DNA of 64,000 nucleotides from assembly GCA_029263455.1 (NCBI GenBank), contig JAJCXM010000034.1:62001-126000 (forward strand), given 5' to 3'. The DNA is from Holophagae bacterium (GTDB lineage: Bacteria > Acidobacteriota > Holophagae > Acanthopleuribacterales > Acanthopleuribacteraceae). This document shows, piece after piece, positions 52,747 through 62,447 of this stretch (the stretch's first letter is position 1; every line of letters begins with the position of its first letter). The position numbers were made by a program, and so were the translations under genes. The notes under the pieces are model-generated. The model worked only from the letters and a program-made list of their open reading frames with translations. It was not told the DNA's origin and did no database searches.

Positions 52747-53999
52747 TCACCGATGCTTGGCGGGTTTTCGGGACTTAATGCGCCGCGATCGGTTGCCGAA
52801 ACAGCTGGGCTCAACCATCCTTGTCGGTGGCCCGGATCACGGTTTTTGATGGCTTGTTGGGCGTTGTTTACGGCGCGACGAAGCGCTTTGTCTGCCCCGG
52901 CCAGGCTGCGGTGCAGTGCTTCTAAACACTCTCGAGTCCCGGATATGGTCATGCCTCGGGTGACGGCATGGCGAACTTCTAGGTCTTGAGTACTGGATAA
53001 CAGCAAATCGCACCACAACTTCTCGAAAGCTGGATCAGGTACGCGAGACCAGGCCTCAACCATCATCGCCTTTTTGTGGTGAGCTACAGTTGGTTGCCTT
53101 TCGTAGATTTGTCGAATCGGTGCAATCGATTCTCGGTCACCCATATTTGCGAGTGCCGTGGCTGCTTCGTATTCATACTCAGGTTGTTGCATCTTATCGC
53201 GCAATGCTTGCAGCGCTTGATCGCCGCCTATCTTTCCTAGGAAATGGATCAACAGTTCGGTATCCGTTCCTGACGAGCTGTGAAGTTTTTTCACCAGATG
53301 GGCAACCGTTTGGCGACCTAAAGTTTTTGCAATGAGAATGGCCGTAAAGGCTGAGCATGTTGGCAAGTGATCCATCAAAATGCGTTCGGCTTCAGGGGTT
53401 ATCTCGATTGTTTTCAATTGACTGGCGATGAAATGAACGAAGGGTTCCATTGAATCCGTAGCCACGAGCTTAGCCGCCAATTCTGAAATGGGCGTTTGAC
53501 CATTAAGCGCACGGTGGAGATTGGTCGCGAATTGCTCGGCTGCAGCCAACGTCAAGTTAGGCGCCTGAAATGAGATCGATGACGGTTGTATATCGATACG
53601 CTTCATCCGTAACAACGTATGTCGAGAGTCACAATCAAAACAGGCCAAAACGATTGGGTCACCAAAGTAGTCAGTCACTTGTAACAAGTTGGAATCGCCA
53701 TGCTCGAGGGCGTTAGGCGATTCTTCTTGGTTCACAATTGATTGTAGCCGGAAACCCCACTGATAAGGTTCGTTGGGCATAAGGATCAATTGGCCATGCA
53801 AACTCCTAATCGTCAAACTAAAGTCTGACCCTTCTTTTGACCAAATGTGCCAACCAGATCGTGAAAAGCCTAGACGTTTAGCCTGCGTCTGGACTTCTGT
53901 GGCCCCGAAGAACGCGAATGATACGAGTCCAAGGGCGCAAAGGCCAATAAAAAAGGAAAATCCCATTCCAGATACCCAGTTTTCGGTCACGACGACCAT
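52743..53999 (-). CDS. Membrane-anchored HEAT-repeat protein
   Basis: A 418-residue protein with one N-terminal membrane helix (residues 12-32) followed by HEAT-type helical repeats: LIHFLGKIGGDQALQALRDK, ATALANMGDRESIAPIRQIY, MVEAWSRVPDPAFEKLW, TRGMTISGTRECLEALHRSL. Outside the repeats there is an N-terminal beta region around residues 60-150 with one CFDCDS cysteine pair. Likely a periplasmic scaffold. Its stop overlaps the histidine kinase gene by 4 nt in convergent orientation. Confidence 0.75.
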   Translation of the reverse strand: MVVVTENWVSGMGFSFFIGLCALGLVSFAFFGATEVQTQAKRLGFSRSGWHIWSKEGSDFSLTIRSLHGQLILMPNEPYQWGFRLQSIVNQEESPNALEHGDSNLLQVTDYFGDPIVLACFDCDSRHTLLRMKRIDIQPSSISFQAPNLTLAAAEQFATNLHRALNGQTPISELAAKLVATDSMEPFVHFIASQLKTIEITPEAERILMDHLPTCSAFTAILIAKTLGRQTVAHLVKKLHSSSGTDTELLIHFLGKIGGDQALQALRDKMQQPEYEYEAATALANMGDRESIAPIRQIYERQPTVAHHKKAMMVEAWSRVPDPAFEKLWCDLLLSSTQDLEVRHAVTRGMTISGTRECLEALHRSLAGADKALRRAVNNAQQAIKNRDPGHRQGWLSPAVSATDRGALSPENPPSIGD

Positions 54000-54154
54000 G
54001 ACTACGATATGTTTAACGTCTTAATAAGTATATCTCTTACGCCAAGGGTCGTTTACCCGGCACAAAAAAGCTCGATCGCTTTGAGACAGAATCACTACGT
54101 TGAAATGATCCGCCCTCAGCAAATTGGAATCATGACCTGTAAGCCATGACTCCG

Positions 54155-56119
54155 TTAACTAGCAGCCTCAGGAGGTTTAGCCGTTGCAGCCGGTCTGTTT
54201 TTCTTGAGTTGCTGTTCCATTAATGATGCGGCGATCGTCATAAAGTCACTATCGGTGACCACGCCAACCAAACGATCGTCTTTTATCACCGGCAAACATG
54301 AGATGCCATTCTCGCGCATCATTTGGATGGCATCTAATGTCGACGTTTCAGGCGTGATGGTTAACGGGTTACGTCGCATGATATCTGAGACCGGCGGCAT
54401 GTCTTGATTACTATCAGGCTGAAAGCAGCGACCAAGTAATCGGATCAAAGCCCGGTGTGAAATAACACCCGTTAAACGGTTCTTGTCATCTTCAACCAGA
54501 ATATGGCGGATTTTGTTCCAGTCCATCAAGTTAGCGACCAGTTCGATGGGTTCATGCTCCTGAACGGTTACTAGGTTTGTGCTCATATACTGTTCGATTC
54601 GCATGTAGTTGTGTGCCCAACCACCGGATTCCTCAATGGTCGCCAGTCGCCATGTATGGACCGGGTCGCCTGTCAATTGACGGCTTTCCATGGCGGCCGT
54701 TAACGCACTCATCTTTTCTGATGTTGTGCCACCCAGCTCCTTCATCTTGTCGAATGAAGAAAGTAACCATTGAGATCCTGTTTGGCTTGTACGTACGCGT
54801 TGTCGAATGACGTCTAAATAAACTTCAATATCATCACTATTAAGTTTGGCTTCTTTTAGACCTTGTTCTGCCAAGGGCAGTAAATGAGACGTGATTAGAC
54901 GTCGCACCGGTATTGTCTTTTTACCCATCCACGTTAATTGCGCATTGAGTCCATGCTGTGCGGAGGCGAAGAAGTTGGTTTTAATGTCTTCAAAACGAAA
55001 ATGATCAGGGACGTGTTTCACTTCATTTGATAGACCGGCCATCAGGCCAAACCAGAATGCAGCATTGGCCATTTCGTCTCGTGGTGTGGGTCCAGCTGGC
55101 AGGATCCTGTTCTCTATCCTTAAATGCGGTTTGCCATTATCGGAAATCCCGTAACAAACACGGTTCCAACGATAGATAGTACTGTTGTGAAGACGTAATG
55201 CTTTGAGCGACGGAGCCCGTCCAGCCGCCAAGGCTTCAAACGGGTCTTCATCAATCTCGGTACTCAAAATGGTGCGGTTGCGGGAAATATCTTCGCGGAA
55301 AATCTCTAAGGGTGATTCCTTAATCCATTGACTACCAAACCTAACTCGTGGGGACTGTTCACGCAGGTGCGGAGAGACCTGGCGGGTATCGATGGACTGT
55401 TGGAACAGAGCAATACGGGTTTCGCGCCACAGTCGGCGTCCAAACAGCAACGGCGAATTAGCAGCTATGGACATCACTGGTGCTGCAACGGTTTGCGCGA
55501 CATTGTAGAGTTTTGCGAATTCATCGACGCCCACCTGAAAGTGGATTTGGAAACTGGTGTTACAAGCTTCAACCATGACAGATTCATGGAAAACATTCAC
55601 TTCATCGACGCCTTTGATGCTGAACTGGTAGGGACCGCCACGCAGTTGAGTTAACGCGTCATTCAGCGCGTAGTAACGCGGGTTAGGAGTCATGTTTTCC
55701 ATACCCAGATGGGACTTGTGTAAGGTAGGCAAAATGCCAACCATAATGACCTTGCCACCGCATTTGGCGGCTGTCTTGCGGACTTTGGTCAATAATCTGT
55801 CGATTTGTTTCTCTAAATCACTTAAACAGGCGCCACCAAACTCCAGTGGCTTGAGATTGTATTCCAAATTAAAAAGTGCCAGTTCAGGTGTGAAATGTTC
55901 GTCATTAATCTTTTTGAGGATTTCCAGAGCTAGCGGCGCAGGGCGAAGATCCTCATCAACAATAAAGAGCTCCTGTTCTGCTCCAATACGACGAATACCC
56001 TCTTCAAAGAGACCTTCCTTAATCATCTTCTCGAACGCGCCCAGATCAGAGAGTAAGTACTTCAAGAATTGATGAAGATCTTCACCGTCCGTTTTCTTTT
56101 TAACATCCTGGGTACCCAT
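54155..56119 (-). CDS. Glutamate-cysteine ligase (GCS2 type) fused to two CBS domains
   Basis: A 654-residue enzyme. Residues 35-430 are a GCS2-type ligase, which joins glutamate and cysteine in the first step of glutathione synthesis: RRIGAEQELFIVDEDLRP at the start and the FNLEYNLKPLEFGG block, then VMVEACNTSFQIHFQV. Residues about 515-635 hold two CBS repeats (MSTNLVTVQEHEPIELVANL; MRRNPLTITPETSTLDAIQMM) which bind adenosyl nucleotides in other proteins, so allosteric control is likely. ATG at 56119 has GGGGAG 7 nt before. A single gene. Confidence 0.88.
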   Translation of the reverse strand: MGTQDVKKKTDGEDLHQFLKYLLSDLGAFEKMIKEGLFEEGIRRIGAEQELFIVDEDLRPAPLALEILKKINDEHFTPELALFNLEYNLKPLEFGGACLSDLEKQIDRLLTKVRKTAAKCGGKVIMVGILPTLHKSHLGMENMTPNPRYYALNDALTQLRGGPYQFSIKGVDEVNVFHESVMVEACNTSFQIHFQVGVDEFAKLYNVAQTVAAPVMSIAANSPLLFGRRLWRETRIALFQQSIDTRQVSPHLREQSPRVRFGSQWIKESPLEIFREDISRNRTILSTEIDEDPFEALAAGRAPSLKALRLHNSTIYRWNRVCYGISDNGKPHLRIENRILPAGPTPRDEMANAAFWFGLMAGLSNEVKHVPDHFRFEDIKTNFFASAQHGLNAQLTWMGKKTIPVRRLITSHLLPLAEQGLKEAKLNSDDIEVYLDVIRQRVRTSQTGSQWLLSSFDKMKELGGTTSEKMSALTAAMESRQLTGDPVHTWRLATIEESGGWAHNYMRIEQYMSTNLVTVQEHEPIELVANLMDWNKIRHILVEDDKNRLTGVISHRALIRLLGRCFQPDSNQDMPPVSDIMRRNPLTITPETSTLDAIQMMRENGISCLPVIKDDRLVGVVTDSDFMTIAASLMEQQLKKNRPAATAKPPEAAS

Positions 56120-56296
56120 ATATTGACTCCCCTCGGCATCAGCCGGGCGCTAAATTTCGTCTTTTCGAGCAGTGTCTTTAGAAAAGGTTATCACAAATAG
56201 GGCGAGCTTGGCGCGCAAGAAAAACGTCTAGCTATGTAACCCAGATCGGCTTACTGCGCGTCTAACTCACTGAAACAAATTAATCGGAGGAACTAT

Positions 56297-57043
56297 ATGA
56301 TTCTTTGGTGCTTATTTAGCTTATTGGGCGATCAAGCCAACGAGCAAAACACCCATTTCGAATTCAATGTTGGTAGCCAAAGCGAGTTTTCGTTAGATAC
56401 TCATAAAGGCAACATCCACATAAGACGTAATTCGGGAGATAAACTAACCGTGGACGTTAGAGTTTGGGACGAACATCAGGGCGAGACGCTCAAGTATGTT
56501 GACGTCATCGTCGTTCAAGAAGGCAACTTGGTGCGCGCTGAAGTTGATCACCATTCCGGATCGGTCAGTGGCATGTGGGAAAAACGTGACTACGACAGCC
56601 CGTATGTTGACTTCACCGTTTCCATACCCGATCGTTGCTCTCTCACCATTGACGATCATAAATCTAGCTTCGATGTGGAAGCCCCTATGGGCCGAGTTAG
56701 TATTGAGTCCCATAAAGGCCAAGGCCATATCTATAACATTGCTAGTTCGTTGTCTTTAGAGACACATAAAGGCAAATTCAAAGTGGAGATCGCATCTTTC
56801 CAAGGCGCTCGAGTTGAAACCCATAAAGGTGATATCGAACTCATTATCGAAGGCGCATCTGACTTTGAGTTGCGTGCGGAAACACACAAAGGTGATATAT
56901 CCTTTGAGGGGATAGACGCCAAAATGCGACGAGAAGATGAACACGACCATCACGGCTATTCAGCGCGCTACAAACAAGGTGCAGGTACCCTACCTTTACG
57001 ACTTGAAAGCCACAAAGGACGTATCCACGTCGATGTTCGATGA
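56297..57043 (+). CDS. HKG-repeat beta-helix-like protein (DUF4097-like)
   Basis: A 248-residue, probably exported protein (short hydrophobic N-terminus). Its body repeats a unit containing THKG or SHKG: LDTHKGNI, ESHKGQG, LETHKGKF, VETHKGDI, AETHKGDI, LESHKGRI. These are DUF4097-type adhesin-like turns, predicted as a right-handed beta-helix ladder. GGAGGA 5 nt before the ATG. Its stop overlaps the sigma-factor start by 11 nt, so it is the first gene of the sigma operon. Function unknown; a surface or envelope-stress substrate is plausible. Confidence 0.75.
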   Translation: MILWCLFSLLGDQANEQNTHFEFNVGSQSEFSLDTHKGNIHIRRNSGDKLTVDVRVWDEHQGETLKYVDVIVVQEGNLVRAEVDHHSGSVSGMWEKRDYDSPYVDFTVSIPDRCSLTIDDHKSSFDVEAPMGRVSIESHKGQGHIYNIASSLSLETHKGKFKVEIASFQGARVETHKGDIELIIEGASDFELRAETHKGDISFEGIDAKMRREDEHDHHGYSARYKQGAGTLPLRLESHKGRIHVDVR

Positions 57044-57560
57044 ATCCCAATGGATTGCACGCGCCCAAACGGGTGACCACGAAGCCTTCATGGCTTTAGT
57101 GAAACAGTATGACCACCGCGTAATGGCGGTGGTCTACCGCTTCACGTGCGATCAATTTGACAGAGATGATCTCTATCAAGAAGTTTTTATGGCTGCTTTT
57201 CGTCACATCAAAAAGTTCCGCCAGGACAGTTCATTTTCTACCTGGCTTTATCGCATTGCGCTGAATCGCTGTATGGATCAGGAACGGAAAAGGAAGTGGC
57301 CGACCAGTGATCAAGAACCTTCAGAATCGGTTGACTGGGAACAGAGACAAAAGCTCAAAGCTATTCATTTGGCCATTAAACGCTTGCCAAAGAAGTCACG
57401 GATCTGCTTTCACTTACACTATATAGAAGGCTTCAATATCGACGAAATAGCGGACATATTGCCCGCCCGTCCAGGAACAGTAAAAAGCCACCTTCACCGT
57501 GCGCGATGTTCTATTCGCAAAGATCAGGAGGTCCTAGCGTGGATCCAACAAGAGAATTGA
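57033..57560 (+). CDS. ECF-type RNA polymerase sigma factor
   Basis: A 175-residue regulator. Region 2: ALVKQYDHRVMAVVYRFTC and DDLYQEVFMAAFRHIKKFR with FSTWLYRIALNRCMD; region 4: LPKKSRICFHLHYIEGFNID and PGTVKSHLHRAR, the DNA-binding helix. Typical extracytoplasmic-function length. I start at ATG 57033; the frame stays open upstream within the previous gene. Coupled to the HKG gene upstream and to the membrane protein that follows (22-nt overlap). Confidence 0.92.
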   Translation: MFDESQWIARAQTGDHEAFMALVKQYDHRVMAVVYRFTCDQFDRDDLYQEVFMAAFRHIKKFRQDSSFSTWLYRIALNRCMDQERKRKWPTSDQEPSESVDWEQRQKLKAIHLAIKRLPKKSRICFHLHYIEGFNIDEIADILPARPGTVKSHLHRARCSIRKDQEVLAWIQQEN

Positions 57561-58081
57561 AACAAGCCATCCAATCAATCGAAGTTGATGAGTCTGAATT
57601 TGAGGCACGTCGAAATCGTCTATCGGCAAACCTGCCAGAGAACCGACAACATTCAGGTGCCTGGCTATGGGGCTTTGCGGGTGCGATGACGGTAACAGCC
57701 GTTTTATTCGCTTTGTTCTATCATGCGCCGGGTCAAGACGCTGTGCTTGATTTGTCTGAGCTTGAATCCTATGCCGCGAATCACGATTGTGAAGCGGTTA
57801 CCCAACGTGCTCAGGCACTAACGGCCGATCAACGACCCGAAGCCCGCGCCAATGGTGACTATTTGTCGTTGGTATGTGCCTCATCGGACGAGGGATTAGA
57901 CATCGCGGTCTCCGCCCTACGATTTGAGCAACGAACCGAATTCAGACTGGCATTTCTCGACTTCTTAATTGAGCAATCGGATCAGGTCAAGTTCAGCGAA
58001 GACTTTATCGATGAATTGATCGATCAAGAAAACAGCCCGGAATGTGTGCAGCTCATCAGAACCTTACACAAGGTGAGCTGA
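57539..58081 (+). CDS. Putative anti-sigma or membrane regulator
   Basis: A 180-residue protein starting at GTG 57539 (AGGAGG 7 nt before). A cytoplasmic N-terminal segment of about 40 residues, one membrane helix (residues 41-60, WLWGFAGAMTVTAVLFALFY), and a helical periplasmic domain with Cys residues. It lacks a zinc-binding HxxxCxxC, so it is not a ZAS-type anti-sigma factor; position directly after the sigma gene makes it the likely regulator by analogy. Confidence in that role is moderate. Confidence 0.7.
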   Translation: MDPTRELKQAIQSIEVDESEFEARRNRLSANLPENRQHSGAWLWGFAGAMTVTAVLFALFYHAPGQDAVLDLSELESYAANHDCEAVTQRAQALTADQRPEARANGDYLSLVCASSDEGLDIAVSALRFEQRTEFRLAFLDFLIEQSDQVKFSEDFIDELIDQENSPECVQLIRTLHKVS

Positions 58082-58306
58082 CGCGCCTGAGGCTTTTCCA
58101 ATACTGTCAATTCAAGGTCTTCATCCACTAAAGAGAAACTGATCCAATGACGGGCACGATTGTTCCAGAAGCACACATGACTTGTCCCCTAATAGGACCG
58201 GTCAAGGTTGTACTTTAATCTGCTGCGAACATAAATTAGATACGACTAAGCACACTCGACCCCGAAAAACGCTATTTGGTCATCTCTTTGGGGTGTGGGA
58301 GGCAGA

Positions 58307-60766
58307 GTGATTGACACGAGCCTGTTGGGTACCAGTATTGGCCACATCCGAATGATCGATGTGATCGGCGAAGGTGGCATGGGCCATGTCTACGTGGGCT
58401 TTGACGAGGTGCTGAAACGTAAGGTCGCCATTAAGGTCATTAAGGGCGAACGCAAGCTTGATGAGCAAGCGAAACTGCGCTTGATCAAAGAGGCTCAGGT
58501 ACTTTCGCAGCTGAACCACCCCAACATATGTCAAATCTACGATTTGATTCATGAACCCGATTGCGACTACCTTGTGCTCGAGTTCATCCAAGGGCGTGCC
58601 CTTCAACATCTCAGTCGCGAGGAGTTAAGTTTTCATGACAAACTTGCCATCGCCCGCCAATTGACGGACGTGTTGGTGGTAACCCACAGCAAAGGTATAG
58701 TTCATCGCGACCTGAAACCCGACAATGTCATGCTTACAGAGAACGGACAAGTCAAGGTGCTCGATTTCGGTCTGTCGCGCACTACAACGGATCAAGAGTC
58801 GGAGACCCTGACACTAGATGACTTCCCTGTCGAAACCGATACGTCACTGACCCCGGAACTATCGGCCGTTCTCAAGACGCGGTTGGGTGCCGTTTTTGGG
58901 ACGCCCCGATACATGAGCCCGGAACAGGCGCGCGGGGAACCGGCCACTGCAGCTAGCGACATGTATGCTCTAGGCCTCGTGCTGCAGGAACTGTTCAGTG
59001 GGAAACGAGCCTACCCTGCAGATTTGGCTTCTGAAGCCCTTTTATGGAAGGCCATGAACGGCGACACCTTACCGATGGAAGGCGATGGTGACCTGGAAAG
59101 AATGATCAATCGTCTCAAGGCGCGTGCCTGGGACATTAGGCCTACCGCCGTGGAAACCCAAGCCCGTCTGGAATGGATTCGGCTTGCTCCACGACGTCGC
59201 GTCAAACGTATTGCTGTAGTCTCGTTTATCGCGCTGTTAATACTCGGCATAGCAGGAACGAGCATCGGTTTCTCTCGAGCCAAATCATCCGAGCACCGTG
59301 CGCGAACCGAAGCGGACAACGCCACGCAGACAGTGGTACTTTTGCGTGAGTTCCTGTCTTCTGTCGATCCACGCGAGCAAGGTAAGGACGTCAAGGTGCG
59401 TGAACTCCTTGAGGCTTTTCGGCCCAAACTCGATCGTCTTGAGGGAAATGCCGCCATTCAGACTAGCCTGTACAGTACCTACGCGGCCACCTATACCGGG
59501 CTAGGCCTTTACGATGAGGCCGCGACCTATTCGGAAAAGGCATTCACATTGTCTAAGGCCGAATTTGGTCCTGAACATCCAACGACCTTACAAGCGTGGG
59601 ACGCGTTGGGATGGAGCTGCGCCAATCGTGGCAAATTCACAGAAGCTGAACAGATCCACCGCAGCTGTTGGCAGATTCAGAAACGTGTATTGGGAGACAA
59701 ACACCCTGATACGTTGAGTACAGAAAGTAGCTTAGCTGCCGATCTCCACTTGCTTGGTCTCTATGATGAGGCAGAACAGGTCTTCCGTAATTGCCTCGAC
59801 GGACGTCGCCAGGTATTGGGGGATGAAAACAGGTCAACGCTCATAACAATGACAAACCTGGCATCGCTGCTCAGTGACAGCGGTAAGTATGAAGAGTCTG
59901 AGCGCCTGCATCGGCAATGTCTGGAGATCCGCACGCGCAAGATCGGCACAAATCATCCGGACTCGTTGGACACTCTGTCTAATCTCGCAAAAACATTGTT
60001 TTACCAAGGTAAGTTCGCGGAATGCGAAGAAGCCTTTCGCACGTGTGCGGCGGGGCGTAAAGCGGTACAGGGTGAGGAGCATCCTAAAACATTGGGGACG
60101 CTAAACAATCTAGGAGCCGTTTTGACCAGACAGGGTAAACTCGAGGAGGCTGAAGAGATTCACCGCAGTGCCCTAGAAACCAAGATACGCGTCTTAGGTA
60201 AGGAGCATCCGGATACACTCTACTCTCAATCAAACTTGGCTGGCACTCTCCATGCTCAAGGGCTCTACGACGAGGTAGAAGATATTTCCCGCGAGATCTT
60301 ACGGGTACGCAAAAAAACGCTGGGCGATGAGCACCCAGAGACATTGCTGTCGCTCAATAATCTAGGGACAACGCTGAGTTCACAGAATGAACACGAAGAG
60401 GCGGAGAAGATTCATCGCCAGTGCCTTGCGATTCGAACCCGAGTCTTGGGACCTGAACATCCCGACACACTGCTATCACTCTTCAATCTGAGCGACTCTT
60501 TGCTCCAATTGGAACGTTTCGACGAAGCGGTCCAGTTGCAACAACAATGCATTGACCAAAGGACGCGAATTCTGGGTCCCAGTCACCCCGACACCCTGAA
60601 ATCGCTCCATAGCCTTGCCTTGATCGAGCACATGCGAGGGAATTCTTCGCGCGCTATTGAGGTGCTCATTCAGGCTATTAACCAGGGCAGCGACCCTGGT
60701 GAACTGGTGAAACACCCGCAGCTCAAGGTGATCCCAGGCATCGAAGAAATTGTTGCCCAAAAATAA
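58307..60766 (+). CDS. Transmembrane Ser/Thr protein kinase with nine TPRs
   Basis: An 819-residue membrane kinase. Kinase domain: VIGEGGMGHVYVGFD (P-loop), VAIKVIKG, IVHRDLKPDNVML near residue 133, VLDFGLSRT, and GTPRYMSPEQARG (activation segment/P+1). One TM helix near residues 300-320, then nine kinesin-light-chain-type TPRs with LG-x-x-HPDTL-x-S. I start at GTG 58307, with GGAGG 4 nt before it; a GTG at 58295 is the alternative. Shares architecture with 17351-19723, probably by duplication. Lies after the ECF sigma operon with a 225-nt gap. Confidence 0.9.
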   Translation: MIDTSLLGTSIGHIRMIDVIGEGGMGHVYVGFDEVLKRKVAIKVIKGERKLDEQAKLRLIKEAQVLSQLNHPNICQIYDLIHEPDCDYLVLEFIQGRALQHLSREELSFHDKLAIARQLTDVLVVTHSKGIVHRDLKPDNVMLTENGQVKVLDFGLSRTTTDQESETLTLDDFPVETDTSLTPELSAVLKTRLGAVFGTPRYMSPEQARGEPATAASDMYALGLVLQELFSGKRAYPADLASEALLWKAMNGDTLPMEGDGDLERMINRLKARAWDIRPTAVETQARLEWIRLAPRRRVKRIAVVSFIALLILGIAGTSIGFSRAKSSEHRARTEADNATQTVVLLREFLSSVDPREQGKDVKVRELLEAFRPKLDRLEGNAAIQTSLYSTYAATYTGLGLYDEAATYSEKAFTLSKAEFGPEHPTTLQAWDALGWSCANRGKFTEAEQIHRSCWQIQKRVLGDKHPDTLSTESSLAADLHLLGLYDEAEQVFRNCLDGRRQVLGDENRSTLITMTNLASLLSDSGKYEESERLHRQCLEIRTRKIGTNHPDSLDTLSNLAKTLFYQGKFAECEEAFRTCAAGRKAVQGEEHPKTLGTLNNLGAVLTRQGKLEEAEEIHRSALETKIRVLGKEHPDTLYSQSNLAGTLHAQGLYDEVEDISREILRVRKKTLGDEHPETLLSLNNLGTTLSSQNEHEEAEKIHRQCLAIRTRVLGPEHPDTLLSLFNLSDSLLQLERFDEAVQLQQQCIDQRTRILGPSHPDTLKSLHSLALIEHMRGNSSRAIEVLIQAINQGSDPGELVKHPQLKVIPGIEEIVAQK

Positions 60767-61099
60767 TTACACCGACAAAAATTGAACATGAACAGAGCAT
60801 CAGACAATTTCAAAGCGTAAAATCTCTATTTCTGGAGGTAAGCGTACAGATATCTTGATCCAATGCCGCCTCCGACGTAGGACCAAAATGCCTCGTTTGG
60901 ACAAATCAGGGCTACCTGCTCGATGAGAATTGATTTGCCTTTGTTCATTCAGGGATCGGCAATGGGCTTGTCGATTCAAACCTATTCGTGCCGTTTCTAC
61001 CTCTCTTCACAGGTGGTATGAGCAGAAATATCACGCCGCCTCCGAGTACCGGCAAGCAAGGCAGACCGTGATTTTCTCGATCAAAAAAGCGGCATCAAG
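60767..61099. other. Gap of about 330 bases with only short frames
   Basis: Short minus-strand frames (60826-60948 and 60964-61083) read through glycine-rich stretches such as PVLGGGVIFLLIPP. They have no ribosome-binding sites and no recognised family. No repeats or hairpins with T-runs were found. Confidence 0.35.
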
Positions 61100-62047
61100 C
61101 TAATTGCTGTGGACCTTACGTTTGCTCACGATTCGCCAAGCAATGGATGCGAGCACGACCAAGATCATCCCAACCCAAAAGAGGTACGTCCGTTCGCCTG
61201 AAATGGTTATCAACGTCGTCTTGACGCCCGAAGCAGAGAATTTCTGGATCCTCAGGTACGGTCCGATCCTTAATGCCGCCAGTATGCCCTGCCATCCTGG
61301 TCCGCAGTGCTGCAATACATAGATATCACCCTCATCCACAGCCACGCCCGTAGGAGACCACCACCAACCTGTGTCAATCTGCTCATGAACGTCACCACTT
61401 GGAAGGATCTTAAGTACCACGTGATAATCATAGTCAGCTACTAGGAGGTTGTCCTGTGCGTCTTGTGTCAGGCCCAAGATGAAGCGACGTGCGCCGTATC
61501 CGGGCAATGGAGCGTTTGTACAAGACGACCAGGTTCCGGCATCAAGTCGTTGCACAGCATCACCGGTGGTAACGTACAATTCACCTGAGTTGCTCAGCCA
61601 CACTGCCTGAAGATTGGACAATGGCGCAACAGCTAGCGAGCCCTGTTTGTTTTGAAGATTAAACTGGCGACTTGAAGCGTCAAAGTCAAACCAGATATCG
61701 CCCCATTGCGGGTGTTGGAAACTCAGTCCCCATTGGTTAGGGGAAATTATGACATCCGTTGCAGCCGGGCGACCCTGCCTATCCATGCTCCAAATTTCCT
61801 GTTTGAAAGTCTGGTCTTGGTAGTAAGAGTGAACACCAAGCAAGTGTCCCGCTGAGTCGTCAACCAATTCATGGGTATGGACGCCTGTAACGTACTTGGA
61901 GAGTTCTCCATCTCGCCATACCCACACGGTTTGCTGTGCCAAATCGCAGAAATAGATCTCTTTATTGTCGCCAATCAGAATTCCCCAGGCCGGATGCGCT
62001 GCGCAACTACAACATAACCAAATACATACATACCATGCCCTGCTCAA
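61100..62047 (-). CDS. NHL/propeller-like exported protein with C-terminal membrane anchor
   Basis: A 315-residue protein. Signal peptide at residues 1-22 (ends HPAWG), a six-strand-group propeller-like body (ISPNQWGLSFQHPQWGDIWF, LQAVWLSNSGELYVTTGDAV, LGLTQDAQDNLLVADYDYHV, SPTGVAVDEGDIYVLQHCG are NHL-like), and a membrane helix near residues 286-305. TTG at 62047 has GGAG about 9 nt upstream. It probably displays the propeller outside the membrane as a sensor or adhesin; no partner gene is adjacent. Confidence 0.7.
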   Translation of the reverse strand: MSRAWYVCIWLCCSCAAHPAWGILIGDNKEIYFCDLAQQTVWVWRDGELSKYVTGVHTHELVDDSAGHLLGVHSYYQDQTFKQEIWSMDRQGRPAATDVIISPNQWGLSFQHPQWGDIWFDFDASSRQFNLQNKQGSLAVAPLSNLQAVWLSNSGELYVTTGDAVQRLDAGTWSSCTNAPLPGYGARRFILGLTQDAQDNLLVADYDYHVVLKILPSGDVHEQIDTGWWWSPTGVAVDEGDIYVLQHCGPGWQGILAALRIGPYLRIQKFSASGVKTTLITISGERTYLFWVGMILVVLASIAWRIVSKRKVHSN

Positions 62048-62287
62048 TTACTACATCTCCGCTCTCGTTTTTCGGGGACTCAGGTGATTAAATCACAGGA
62101 ATGACCGGGAAATCATTATTCCCGCACATATTCTTCAATGCTGAATTGTGAAAGGGGCACCGATCATCCATCGATTGGTGGCGGGACTTCTGAATAGACT
62201 CATTCACTAAATTGGAACCGCATCGACGATTAGGCCATCAGGCACCCGGCTGGCTGAATCGCTTTTCAATTTCAAGGTGCGGAATTC
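62048..62287. other. Upstream flank of the RAYT element, no gene
   Basis: No supportable frame. A small dyad (CGGGAA-ATCATTA-TTCCCG near 62109) is visible. The REP copy starts at 62288. Confidence 0.35.
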
Positions 62288-62321
62288 GGTGACAGGGAGC
62301 GCTTAACGAGGTTATAGGCTT
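62288..62321 (+). repeat. Left REP copy beside the RAYT gene
   Basis: Starts GGTGACAGGGAGCG. The exact 14-base reverse complement lies at 63636-63649 beyond the transposase gene, and a 29-of-34 match lies at 1188. Inverted flanking REPs are typical of RAYT genes. Confidence 0.8.
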
Positions 62322-62447
62322 GGATAATCTGAATTTCCTGTTTTCAGTGGGTTTGTTCTTTTTGGTTTATTGATTTTGATCAATATATTCGTTACGATTG
62401 GTTTACCCAATTTCAACTCGGTGTTCCTCAACTTAAAGAGGAAACCG

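Noticed and set aside
60826-61083. Short minus-strand frames with a glycine-rich stretch
   Set aside because: No ribosome-binding sites, no family recognised, and two frames compete.
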